Made by a program: the position numbers and the translations under genes
Notes under the pieces: model-generated
What the model was told of the DNA's origin: nothing
The model's input: only the letters and a program-made list of their open reading frames with translations
Databases searched by the model: none
Part shown: positions 1-11,450 of the stretch, piece by piece
Position numbering within the stretch: the stretch's first letter is position 1
Layout: every line of letters starts with the position of its first letter
Source: Phoebastria nigripes
Lineage: Eukaryota; Chordata; Aves; Procellariiformes; Diomedeidae
DNA length: 64,000 nt
NCBI GenBank assembly: GCA_035582835.1
Contig: JAYKAV010003425.1
Coordinates: 186,001-250,000, forward strand
Direction: 5' to 3'

Positions 1-1237
1 GCCTGTTTTTCTCTTAACCCTACTATTAGTAGATGTTGGAGAGAGGTTATCCATTCTCACATACAGTCGTCATCTTTAATTGTGGGAGAATCATTTGCAT
101 TCAGTAATGCACTTGTTGCTGTGCAAAGATGGCTAAGGAGTTGCATGTTATTGAAATGCAGCTGGGATCTCTGGCCGTGGATGTTAATGCCTCTAGGTAA
201 TTACAAGCATAGGATGCTATAATTAGCTCTTGTTTCCCAGGACAGAGAACTCATCACATTGATGAGAATTCAGGAAGCCAGCTGGATTCGTAACTTCGCA
301 TGGAAAAAATAGTTCCCCTACAACTGTACTTGGTCTGAAATCTGTGAAGGTGTGTGGAAATAATTCTGTGGGTGACTTGAATTTCATTAGATCATGGCTT
401 TGTAAGAGTTCTTCCAGCTTTCTGTAATACTCATCTTGCTACTGGAATGTATCCACTTGGTGTGAAAATGATAATTCTTGCTGTTAAAGTNAATTCTTAT
501 CATCTTTAGTCTATCCACCTTAGCTCTCCACTATTACTTTAATGACAGTGGTCACTTCTGTTGATTCCCCTCTTTTGTTTTAATTTCATAAATGCGTGAT
601 GCTCTAACATGCACAGAACTATGGAAAACAAAGTGCTGTAGGCTGGACTCTAGCAATACTTCTGTAAAACATGCTGTCCTGTAATCTTGGGAGTATTGCG
701 CAAATGCTAATTGAGCTTTCTGCCAGGCCTGTATAGTTGACTAATTTTTCTGTTTCTCCATCTGAAAAAAGGGGTAGCATGTTGGACAGGAGCTCTTCAG
801 CTCCAGGCAGCTGTCATAGAATTCCTTAGAAGTTGTAAGTGCTTGACACTTAGTGTCATGAGGCTCCAAATGAATTGTTCCCGTGAACTGAATAAGTTAG
901 TGTTAGAGATGGAAGTAAAACCTGGATTTCTTCATTCCAGTCTCCTTCAAAGAGGCCTTTTCTGTTGCCAGCTTCCTTTAAATCCTACCAGGAGACAGAT
1001 AGTTTCCTCTTCTATCTCTTTTCCCTTTTTTAGCCCTAACAAAGTGACTGTGAGAAGGCAGGCTGAGTGTTTATGTGGGATGGCACAATTTAAATAAAGG
1101 TGATTTTCAGTCAATAACCTTACTTATTAAAGCAGATTGCTAAATAGATGTCTGCAGTGATCCCTCACTGTCTGAACTGATTAAACTCTGAGACCTTCTG
1201 ATTTGACTCTTGGTAATGTTTTTGTTTGTGTTCACAG
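1..1237 (+). other. METTL2: METTL2 intron (5' part outside window)
   Basis: I find no exon resembling the METTL2 N-terminus here and no repeat that I recognise. The stretch is A/T-rich intronic DNA ending in the acceptor at 1236-1237. It contains an isolated N at 491. Confidence 0.7.
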
Positions 1238-1599
1238 AGGAATATGAGGTGAATGCTAAGAGGTACTGGGATGACTTTTATAAAATCCACGAAAATGGCT
1301 TCTTCAAGGACAGGCACTGGCTGTTCACTGAATTTCCTGAGCTGGCACCTAACAGGAACCCAAGTCAAAATGGGGATTCTGTGCATGAATTTAGTAACAA
1401 AGAAGAATCCAACAATGAAGGGCTGGGAAGCTGTGAAAATGGACATTGTTCATTGGAAACCAGGGCAGAGAATCAGTTAAACCTGACAAAAAGCACACCT
1501 AAGATCTGCACAGAGGGGTTGGCTACNCCAAAGTATAGTGAGCTGAGTCAAAGTGATGGAGATTACCCAGGATCATCTGCATCTTACCGTATATTAGAG
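1238..1599 (+). CDS. METTL2: METTL2 coding exon (first in window)
   Basis: The acceptor is ttcacag before 1238 and the donor is gtaata after 1599. The first two bases complete a codon begun in an upstream exon. The exon encodes [20 protein letters not shown], a poorly conserved serine/asparagine-rich stretch, and YRILE, which leads into the SAM-binding loop. An N at 1527 makes one residue unknown. A second AG at 1238-1239 makes a start at 1240 possible, but that would change the phase. Confidence 0.92.
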
Positions 1600-4500
1600 G
1601 TAATAGCTGTAAAACAGTGTCACACATCAAACAGCCCCTTGTATCAGAGTTAGTGTGACTGGGACATAAAAATATGTATCATTGGCAAACAGCAAGTGAA
1701 TGGGATGATTGCCTTAAATCAGTAAAACGCAAAAAACAGAGGGCAGCTTGGAACTGAATTAAATCGGTTGGGATTCTTTTGGTTCAGACTGAATTGGCAG
1801 AGCACAAGGACCATAAGAAGTTTCCGAGTTTAAAAGACAAACTATTACTATCAGATGTTGAAACAAGCACTTAGAAGTCATCTTTTGAAGAAGCTGTTTC
1901 TTTTACTTTATACTGTCTGTATAAAGCTTTCCCTTGTCATTTATGTTTTGCATGTTTGTGCTGACTCTTTTTTGCCTTGGGAGGTGTGAAACAACACAAT
2001 GAAACCAAGAATGTAAAGATGCTGTTTGATTTGTTCCTTATGGCCCATGTAATAACGGGGAATCTCAGACTGATGCAGGGTTTGTCCCAGAAAAGTCTGT
2101 AGGACTTCTAAATATTAGACTCCTGACAGCTGGTAATGACCTTTTGCTCTGCCGCCTCTAGTTTGTTCACTGTAGATATCGCTGNTTTTGTTGAATGCTT
2201 CATGTTCTATGGAAGTTCTGCCCTTCCAGAGAGAGTCAATATGAACTGTCCTTTCGATTTTTTTTATTTAATCTGAGGCTTTGAGATTTCCTCAGACTTT
2301 GATGTTCTTGGGTCGTTGTGGCTTTCCTGTCTCACCTGAGTACTTTCAGTAATATCTGTCACTGTGAGCCATCAGTGGTGTTTTCTGCTCAGTCTATTTC
2401 AATTTTACTGATTCCTTAAATGTTCAGAGGCAAATTCCCCAAACCCAGTTGTGTGAGCCATCTTCTCTTCAAATGGGAACAAGTAGAAGGAATAATAAGG
2501 CAGAATTATTGTAGGCCTAGTTGTAACTTGAGGAAGAGCCATCTAGTGAAGGAAACTCTGAAACAGCAGGATGTAATTATAGTAAAGCAAACTTCTTTCT
2601 CCATTGCTCTGATTTTCTATGGAAGTGAATACAACTAATCCACGGCCTTTGCCAGTGCTTCAGTGACTCATTCTGGTTGTTATGCTTGGGATTCCAGCAA
2701 TAACAGTTTTNAAAAGAGTAACAATATATAGCTTGTTAGTAAGATTTCTATGAGAACTGGCTTAGTGGTTTCCCACAAATGCTTATACGTAAGCCTGCTC
2801 CTCAGAGCTGAACATATTCAGATCTTGCAGTGAGATTTGCAAGTGGTCACTGCTATGCTCAGTTGTTACTCATGAGTTGCTCTTTGTTTCATGGCTGTAG
2901 AGAGATGATCTGAAATTAGCTACATGGGACATGCTGAAGAAATTATTTTCACGATGTGTACATCTACTTTGTTTGTGCAGGTTGGCTGTGGTGCTGGAAA
3001 TACGGTCTTCCCAATTTTACAAACCAACAAGTAAGTAGTTCTCAGTAGGTTTTTACCTGCAATGATATACCAGCCTCTGAAAAACAATTGGAAAAGTGTT
3101 GCATGTGTTCTTAGTTTAGACAATCTCAGAGAAAGGTCAGATGCAAATGCTACCTTTGCCACCTGCAACTTCAAATGATTGTGTTTTGAGCTTGGAAATC
3201 TTTGGTCTTAGAATGCAACCAACGAAACACAATGCGAGTTTATATGTCTCATTCTGAAAGCATTTTTATACAGGCCTTAGTGTGTCTCCTCTTCCAGAAG
3301 GAAAAGTAAGCAGTCAGTTCCATATGAGAATAACTGAGGCATAAAGGAGCAATGTGATCCACCAGATTTTGCACAAGGCATTATTGACAGAGATGGACTA
3401 AAGCCCAGGATTTCTGGCTCCCAATTCTGTGCCGTGTACGTTTGAGACACTTCTTAATTCCTGTGGAGCACCTTTATATAAATGATGGTAGTTTCTTTTA
3501 TTTATTTCAGTGACCCAGGCCTTTTTGTTTATTGCTGTGATTTTTCTACAACAGCTGTGGATCTTGTCCAGGTAAACTCAATGGTGACTTATGAAGGTAG
3601 GAGGTACATGGTGCCAATTGCACATTAACACAAATATATCACAGCTGCCGCCGGCTGTCTAGCTGTGTTGGCAGCATTCTTTTTTTAGCTAGCCCTAATG
3701 CTGACCCTTGTACTGGTAAATCAGGAAAATGAGCCATCAAAGATTGTAGAAATGAGGGAAGTTGGAGTTCTCAAAATGTCACATTGGCAGCAGACAAGTC
3801 AGCCAGATTTTCTTTCCCCTGTGGTTGGCAGTACTTTTCTAAATCCAGTGCTCTTTTAGCTGACTAACTGCTGAACCTTGAAAACATTCAGGCTATTTTT
3901 TAACAGGAACTGAAGCTGGTTTTGGTTTGTGTGTGCATTACTGTCACTGCAGTTCTGGGAAAGTGGTCTGATTGCTTCTGCACAGACAGTTGAGGAGGGA
4001 TACTGTTTTCTGTGGAGCAGGAGGCTGGAATTTAGTCAAAGGACAAATACTGCTAACAAATTTCAGGTCAGAACAGAACTGAGAATATATGAAGTATCAA
4101 AGGTAATCAGTCACTTCATGAGATGAGATGGGGAGCACAGCAGCAGAGGCAGCATGCCATTTCATCCTCTTAAGCTGACACAAGCACTGTTTATAGAGGC
4201 TACTGTAATCTGTAGCAGCAGCTTTAGAAAAATATACAACTTCTTTTAGAAGTCTAAATATGATTTTTAGGAGTGTTACTTTAGGCAGCCAGGTTTGATG
4301 TTTGGGGTATAGGGAGTAGTCTGCTTGTAGTTGAAGTGAATATTGATTTCAGTGATGCAGAGAGGGGCCCTGACACTCTCACTTTTGTAAAGATTTCCAG
4401 CTTAACAGTGTAAATCCCTCACTTCTTACCACTATTAGTGGAAAATCTGACCTTAAAATTGCAGTAATCCCTTAGTCCAGTTTTGGGAGTTTGGCACTGC

Positions 4501-7500
4501 TGATTGTCTGAATGTAACAAGTCCAAAGCTCTTTGTAAATCTCCCATGTGTACTTGTTTTTTGCATTTCACCCCTGTTCCTTGTCTGACCAGGGAACCTA
4601 TCTGACCCCATTTGCCTTAGTCCAGTGAGGCTGAAACAGATCTCTGGACACACCACTTTATTATGTGAAAGTTGAAATGCTCCCGTGTCCAGATAATACT
4701 GAGATCAGGGTCTGCTGCTAATGCTCTAATTTCTCTCCCCTTAAATACAGAACAACGCAGAATACGATTCTTCTCGCTGCTTTGCGTTTGTCCATGACCT
4801 GTGCAATGACCAAAGTCCTTTCCCAATGCCAGATGAGAGTCTTGACGTTGTTATTCTTATCTTTGTCCTCTCAGCGATTCTCCCAGAGAAGTAAGTTTTA
4901 ATAATTCCTTCTGGTTGCAGAAGATAATGCATATAGAACTGGAGTTCTTTAACAGTAGGTCCTCTCATATCAAGGAAAATTAAAGTTTGTTCTGTGTCTG
5001 GTCCAGTTTTCCATTAAGCCTCTGAAAATGAAATTTGCAGGTACTTTCTGCTGTAACAAGTTCTGGTACAGGATAGGTGTGATTTGGAAGTGCTAAGTGG
5101 CTATAGGTGACGTCTTACTGTGCTCACAGTTGCTCATCTGTTCTGAACCCCAGCCACACTGAGCACTCAGCACCCATTTGTGGAAAGTGTGCTGCTAGAT
5201 TTTAAGGCTCAAAGGCTAGATGAATTTCTCATATGGGAGGAGGTAAGTAGGGAGGGGACAGATTCAGAAAACAGTTAAGAAAAGTGCTGTGATCTTAGTG
5301 TGACATTGTGTTACAACCTACACTAGTCTCTCTCTCTTGTTCCCTTTGGTTTTATTTCACAGCATTTTTCAAGTTCACTTATTACTTGTTTTACAGAAAC
5401 CAGTGGAGATACTTTTGTAATTAGTAAAAGAAAGCAGTTAATCCCTGCTGTGGCAGGCTAAGTTATCATTGTAGGAAAAAAAAGCAGAATCGAGGAGTGT
5501 CAGAAATAAGGCAGCCAAATAAAATCAACCCACCTAAGTCAGAGAGAGCTCAGAAAAGTGCTAGCTTTTGGTAGCTGTTTATATGAAGTTGAAACATATA
5601 TAAAACTTTATACCTTCTCTTTGGAAAGTAGGCTAAGGAAACAAGCATCATTTTGCAGAATGATGAATACTTCTGTTTTGTTCTTTCCTCAGGATGCAAT
5701 GCATCGTTAACAGACTGAGTCGCCTTCTGAAACCAGGAGGAATGATTTTGTTACGAGATTATGGCCGTTATGATCTGGCCCAGCTTCGGTTTAAGAAAGG
5801 TATTTTCTTCCCCCCTGGGGAGTGTTGCCAGATCGCTAATAGATGATGCTTCTCTGGAGTACTGTCTACCCTGTTTAGGAGGCAGCTCATTAATTCCCCT
5901 TAAGCACAGCATGTGCTGGGAGAAGTGCCTCTTGTCTTTACGTGCAGTTGGATGGCAGTTGTTGATTTTTAAATGATAGCTGGTAACTGTTTAAATCCCT
6001 CTTGCCCTTAGGTCAATGTCTGTCTGATAACTTCTATGTGAGAGGTGANGGCACCAGAGTCTACTTCTTCACACAAGGTAGGAGGCTAGAAAACATCCCT
6101 CTGACTCTCCTCACCTCTTTTTGTCCCTGTGCCCTCAAGTTTTGCCACTAGCTCCTTCCAGCCTGTCTTTCTTGGAGCAGTGTGAAATGTGAAGTGTCTC
6201 TCAATTGCACGGGTACCTGGGCTTGTCACTTGCTGATGCGAATATGGCATGGTGAATTCCTTAGTGGAAAATCCTTTTAGAGAAAGACTAGTGTGTTTGG
6301 TACACTGGGAGGGGTGGGATTGGAGGAGNTCTCCTTGAATCTTGTTGCCAGAGGAGGATAGAGTGAGATGGACACCACTTGAAGAAACTTCTCTTAACTT
6401 TACTGTTCTCCTAGGAGGAAATAAGAAGGGCGTGGTTCAGCATAGAGCTGAGGCAGCCTCTCCAGTTCTGCTGCTGCTTGGTGTTCAGCAGGGGTTGTAT
6501 TCTCCCTGCTTATCACCAATTGCACCTACGGTCACTTCCACCGCGGGCCCCTCTGCATGGTCAGTTTTAGAGCAGTGGCACAACTGCAATGAACTATTCC
6601 CTTCCCCACTGCACAAGTCTTGTTTGTCACAACAAAATTAATGTTTAATGCGTGTTTGGCAAACACTTCATGATGGCAAGCATCTGATAAAAGAGCACAA
6701 GCTGGGACCTGTTAGCCCTTTTCTACAGAAACTCCATACAAATCACGTGCTCCCAGGTTGCAGTTGAACAAGCTCTCTGCTGCTCAGCAGGACTCGGTCT
6801 GGCTTTGCCCACGGCCAGTGTGCTGGGGCACTACTATACTTATTTGCTTGGTCAGGAATACCTGCCAGTGTTAAGTGTTGCAGCCTCGAGGGCTCTTAGT
6901 GCTTTGATTGGGCCCCAGCAGGGTGTGGTTTTTTAAGTATTTTTTTTCCCCAAACTTAACCTTAATGAATCCCGTTCCCCTCCAGCCTATACAGCACAGA
7001 TCTTATTGCCACTGTTTAAAAGCGTAGGTCTGATCCCATTCTTTGCTCTTGCAGACTCCGAAATTCCTCTGGAGAGAGGGGGGAGGGGGAAGGAATGGAT
7101 CTGTCCTTACTCGCCAGAAGATGCTCCCTTAATTGGTTACTAGAGGCGATACCCATGTCTGAAACTGCTGCTGTTTTCTCTTTGTCGAGTCTCTGTAATT
7201 CTAGTTGTCCTCCAAATACTTCTTTCCTTCCTTGGTAGAAGGTAAACTCAAGTGAAACTAGAGAAACTGTGATCTTAATCCCCCCCATAGTACAGTAGTT
7301 AAGTCCTGTCTGATCTTTANGTTTCCCTGCCAGAGTGAGACCGTGAGTTTCCTCTGGCCCATCTTTCAACCTAGTTTAAATCTCAGTGTGAGCAGGTATC
7401 AGTTAAATGAAAGCTACGGCATCCTCAATCTCCTTCTCTCTGCTTCCAGATGAATTAGATGATCTCTTCACAACAGCTGGGCTGGAGAAAATCCAGAATC

Positions 7501-7601
7501 TGGTTGATCGGCGATTGCAAGTGAACCGTGGGAAACAAATGACGATGTATCGAGTATGGATCCAGTGCAAATACCGCAAGCCTGCTGCCCCTCAACCGTG
7601 A
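1238..7601 (+). CDS. METTL2: METTL2, tRNA N3-methylcytidine methyltransferase (3' seven coding exons; 5' end outside window)
   Basis: Coding exons: 1238-1599, 2981-3030, 3511-3571, 4751-4890, 5693-5799, 6012-6077, 7450-7601. All introns are GT-AG and all junctions keep phase, giving about 311 residues plus stop. Human METTL2A is about 378 residues, so roughly 65-70 N-terminal residues lie upstream of the window. Family knowledge: METTL2 is a class I S-adenosylmethionine-dependent enzyme that makes m3C at position 32 of tRNA-Thr and some tRNA-Arg. Seen in the sequence: the conserved start of the fold ([20 protein letters not shown]), the SAM-binding glycine loop [13 protein letters not shown] split after LE by an intron, the acidic strand-2 motif VYCCDFS, then [27 protein letters not shown], and the terminal block [20 protein letters not shown]. 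The other METTL family m3C enzymes (METTL6, METTL8) are less likely, because the match to METTL2 runs the full length and TLK2 is the neighbour, as in human. Two isolated Ns (1527, 6050) leave single residues undefined. The introns (about 0.2-1.4 kb) show nothing recognisable. Confidence 0.95.
2981..3030 (+). CDS. METTL2: METTL2 exon with SAM-binding glycine loop
   Basis: A 50-base exon between tttgtgcag and gtaagt encodes [17 protein letters not shown]. This is the GxGxG motif I of class I methyltransferases, which contacts S-adenosylmethionine. Confidence 0.93.
3511..3571 (+). CDS. METTL2: METTL2 exon, strand-2 acidic motif
   Basis: A 61-base exon between tttatttcag and gtaaac encodes [20 protein letters not shown]. 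The aspartate after the second strand is where class I methyltransferases usually bind the SAM ribose. Confidence 0.93.
4751..4890 (+). CDS. METTL2: METTL2 exon, central methyltransferase fold
   Basis: A 140-base exon between ttaaatacag and gtaagt encodes [20 protein letters not shown] and [19 protein letters not shown], strands 3 and 4 of the Rossmann-like fold. Confidence 0.93.
5693..5799 (+). CDS. METTL2: METTL2 exon, LLKPGG motif
   Basis: A 107-base exon between tttcctcag and gtattt encodes [20 protein letters not shown] and [22 protein letters not shown] is the usual post-motif turn of class I methyltransferases. Confidence 0.94.
6012..6077 (+). CDS. METTL2: METTL2 exon, YVRG(D/E)GTRVYFF block
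   Basis: A 66-base exon between gcccttag and gtagga encodes [21 protein letters not shown]. The N at 6050 falls in a GAN codon, so the residue is Asp or Glu; Asp is found in human. Confidence 0.93.
7450..7601 (+). CDS. METTL2: METTL2 last coding exon
   Basis: A 152-base coding part follows the acceptor tgcttccag. It encodes [20 protein letters not shown], then [20 protein letters not shown], and ends [10 protein letters not shown] before the TGA at 7599-7601. The C-terminal tail differs from the human tail, as expected for a weakly constrained end. Confidence 0.95.
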
Positions 7602-8695
7602 GGAAACAGGCCATGCTTTTTAGGTTGGAGCCTCTTCATGGCCATGTGCAGTTTGTCCTCCTGGTGAGATGTGGTTTTACAGAGTTCAGCACACACAGAA
7701 CCTCAGTGCCTTTTACAGTGCCTAGCATCACTTCAAGTGAGTTTTGCTAAGGACGAATGCTCTAAGAGGAGAGCAAGCAGTATTTTAGATGTCTTGCTAC
7801 TGGTCTGAGTTTTTTAAATTATTTATGGTTTTAACAACTTAAGAAATGGTCAAGCTGTCTTACAGCAGCTGAGCAAGTTGAGTAGTGGCTCTTACTCTGG
7901 ATGTCCACATGAAACAGAAGGAGAGCTTCGACCTTACCTCTGTGTTGTGTACTCTTGTCTTGGGAACAAAAACCATACAAAGGGTAAATCTGCTCTTCTT
8001 TGCAACTGGTCACTATGCCTAATATGGATCCCTTAGCCAACTTATCTCATGCAGCTCTCTTCTAGTCATTCAGGTTTGTGCAAATCCACAAGTTAAGATA
8101 CATTGATTGAGGGCAGGAACTGAGCGCACGCTAGTTTCTCTGTGCCAGCTTCCCCATGGATGCCTCATGGCGTGCAGATAACCTGTGGAGAAACCAGATT
8201 GTGCTGCCTTGCCCTCACTGTCCACAAGGATGTTTATCTAGGCAGCTAGCACACTATAGCACAAGTGCTATAAATTCATATCAGGCAAGGTTCAGGCTTT
8301 CAAATTTGGGGCTGATGCCAGTTTTGGGGCACCTCCAGAGTGCAGAGTATCACAAGCAGCTCACGGGACCAGGGTTTATGCAGAATTATCTGCTTTTTCT
8401 GCTTGAACAGCGAGAAACTGTTCTTGCTGGCTGCAGCCCCCGGGTCACGAACTGCACTGCCCTGTCATGGTGGTGTGCTAAACCCAAGTAGACAAGACAC
8501 CTGTCTTTGATAAGAAATCTGAAGAATGTCTACCACTCTTGTTTAATTTCTTAGAGGAAGCCAACATTGTGGCTTTCTGAAGGTATTTCCCCACCTTTGA
8601 CAGCAAATATCTTTTATCTCAGCTTGTTTTCTTTTGTTGTTTTTAGGGTGTGGTACAACAGGTATTAGAATAAATTTTGTGGCAATGCTTCTCAA
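7602..8695 (+). other. METTL2: METTL2 3' UTR
   Basis: Noncoding sequence from the METTL2 stop codon to just past the AATAAA at 8669-8674. Open frames here (for example 8156-8491) show no family resemblance and are read as chance. The exact cleavage site is inferred. Confidence 0.7.
8669..8674 (+). terminator. METTL2: METTL2 poly(A) signal AATAAA
   Basis: This is the first canonical AATAAA after the METTL2 stop, about 1.07 kb downstream. T- and GT-rich sequence follows within 40 bases, as expected of a downstream element. Confidence 0.7.
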
Positions 8696-11227
8696 TGCTG
8701 GTTTGATTAATATAAATCAGGCTTCCACAGAAACTCACATGCTTCTGCGCATCTGATCTGAAGGATTTGGGCCACCATTAGGTAACTACAGTTTTTTTCC
8801 TCTTCTGTTATCATGAGTCTCACTAGTGCCTGCTCTCATCTCTCAAGAAGGGAAAGCCTTGCCTGATATCTTCTACCTTGTTTTAGTTCATGAAGCAACA
8901 AGGTCTATTGTGTGTGTACCGCTGGCTGAAGAGCAGTTCATGCTACACAAAACATGTATATTTTGTTAGCTAGACCCTTGTATTTGTAGCTTACAGTTGC
9001 CTAAGAGTAACTGTCAACTAGAGACACATAGGTTATGAAATAACTGCTGTCTTGAAACAGGGGAAAAAGGGTAAAAAGATGAGGAAATGTCATTGCTATC
9101 TTTGGAGAGTCTGCAGGAGTCCTGGCGAGTCAAACCAGGAGCACCCTGATTTGTAAAGCATTGGAAGGGGCTGTAGCAATATTCTCTGCTGGGCATGTGG
9201 CAGCATGCTCAGTTCATAACTTCCACGTCACTGTGTCACCCTGCAGGTATTAGTATGTCTGCTACCCGAAGGCTTCTGGGTCAGGACATTTCAGCCCTTC
9301 CTGTGGAAAGGTGACCCAGCAAATCCATTCACGCCACAAAGGCAGGCTGCAGTGCTGAGGCGGGAATGGAAATGCAGGATTGCTTTTTTATATATATCTA
9401 GCTCTTTTAAATAATGTTGAAAGAGAATCAAATAATTGGGAAGAGAATTCTTGTTCAATTTGTTGTACTCTATTTCCTAAAGGCCTAAGAAACTTTCCAG
9501 CATCTGCAAATGATGTAGGAGAAGATAAGGCTTGAAGCAGCTGTTTTTGGAAAGCAGAAAAATGAACGGGGGATCGTTTTGCTTCACAGCTACTGTGTGG
9601 CCTTTTCTCCTTCTCCATTTCCTTTCCTTTTTTGTACAGGCAGTTCAAAAATCATACCTTGCTACTGACCTGCCCTTGATATATCTTCACTAGGGTGCAG
9701 GGGGCAAAACAGCACATGGGGGGAGCACATGTTCCTTGGCTCTCCAATTCCTGCTGGTCAGCATGTGGGCTTGAAAAGCTGAAGGGAACCATAGTGCTGA
9801 AGGCAGGGAAAGCAGGAGAAAATGTCAATGGGGGTCTTAAATTCTCCTTCCGTCCCTCCCAGTTGTCCCTAACACATTTGGCTTCTGCTGGGCACCAGCC
9901 TGACTCAACCCAGAAACTGTGCAGCCGCTGCTATGGTTTTGTGCTAGACCTACAAAGTCTGGTCCCCTGGCAAGGTTGGTACCTCAGGCAAGGTCTAGGC
10001 AAAACACAGCTCAAGGCCTCTGGGAGCTGAGCAAGCTCATGTCTCCTCATCTTATCCAGGCAAAGAGTCAGGCTTAGCAAAAGAAGTCCTGTGAGTGTTT
10101 GACGTGACGTGACTCATGTAACCAGCTCTGTCGCTTTCAGTGAAAGACCTCCCATATGTTACTGGTGCCTTAGGCAGCTCCCTAGGGTCCTTTTCCTCTT
10201 GGTCCCTGAAGGGAGACCTCCTCCTGGGATAGCTTTATCTCCCTGGAAGAAAAATTATTGACTGGGGTAAACAAGCAGCATAATTAGTGTGAATTAAAGT
10301 AATTTGAAAAATGCCTTATTAATCATCCAAAGGCTTGTAAGCAGTGCAGGAAAATATGTTTTTAATTATAAACATGATTTATTTAAAGTTGATGGGCTCC
10401 CCTTTAAGTTTAAACTCCTGAATGGGAGAAGATGAAGGCTAGTAATTTATTTGTTTCTACTTTCAAGGCTACATCCCAGTTGCCTGCCTGGTTTTGACTT
10501 GGGCTTCATGCAAAAACTTGCAGCCCTGTGAGCCTGCAGCCATTGAAGTGGCTCTTTGCCTTTCTTAATGCTCTTCATTCTGCTGGAGTATTTAAGCAAT
10601 CGCTCAACATGAACCATGCTGGGCAGACATGCTTTTGTTTCCAGTCCTGTTGGTGGTGTTCAGAAAGCAACAAGTTAATGGCCTTGAATTGAGCCAGGCC
10701 TCCTACAGACAGATACTGTCTGAGCTTCCTTCATTAATCTCCGCCAGTTCCCGTTCTTTCTGAAGCTGCTGCTCTCCTGCGACTCCAGGCCTTGCCTCCC
10801 ACACAGCTCTGCTCAGGTACCTTGGTCCTGACTTGCAGCAGCTTCTGCCATTCCCACCTTGGGCTGCTGTGCAGGCTGGGTTGCACAACGGCTTTCTAGC
10901 ACGTTCAAAAGAAATCTCTGAATTCACTTTTACTGCATTGAAAACCCAGGTTAGTGCCTTTATTTTTTTCCTTTTTTTTTTCTCTTCCTTTTTAGCAGTG
11001 TAACATTAGCTTTAAAGCCATTCTGAACGTATCTGCTCTGGTTTTGTTCCCAGCATTCCAGTCCTGTGGTCTGTGCCTGACAGGCAATGCCAACGTAGCT
11101 TGTCGAACCTCCCAAGCAGAAGAGATGATTTCATAGCTCTTCAGAGGCGCTGCCCCTGCGATTCTGGAGCCAGACATTGTTACACTTCGGAAAGTCTGGT
11201 CCTGGCTGTTGCCAGAGGATGGTGGAT

Positions 11228-11450
11228 TTCCTTAGAGGTTCATAGATTGTTTTGGCTGGAAGGGAACTTTATCATCACCTATTCTGACCCTTTGCATAAC
11301 CCTTTCATGTAGGGATTATGGCATCAAGCCTGTGACTTGGGCTGAGCCAGGACTAGTCCTTCAGAAAGGCTCTCGATCCAGCCGTGTTGCTGAGGCCTCC
11401 AGTGAATGGCAAAGAACCCTTTGCCTCCCCAGGTACATTGTTTCTCCTGC
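11228..11450 (-). mobile_element. Old CR1-type LINE 3' fragment
   Basis: Read on the + strand, the block begins ttcatagattgttttggctg, then gaagggaac, tctgaccctttgcataac, cttcagaaaggctctcgatc, and ends ccaggtacattgtttctcc. This order matches the complement of the 3' part of diverged CR1 families of birds and turtles, so the element points to the minus strand. It is heavily mutated and 5' truncated, with approximate ends and no coding potential. Confidence 0.65.

Noticed and set aside
1165..1446. 93-codon minus-strand frame opposite a METTL2 exon
   Set aside because: It is the antisense shadow of a clearly conserved coding exon.
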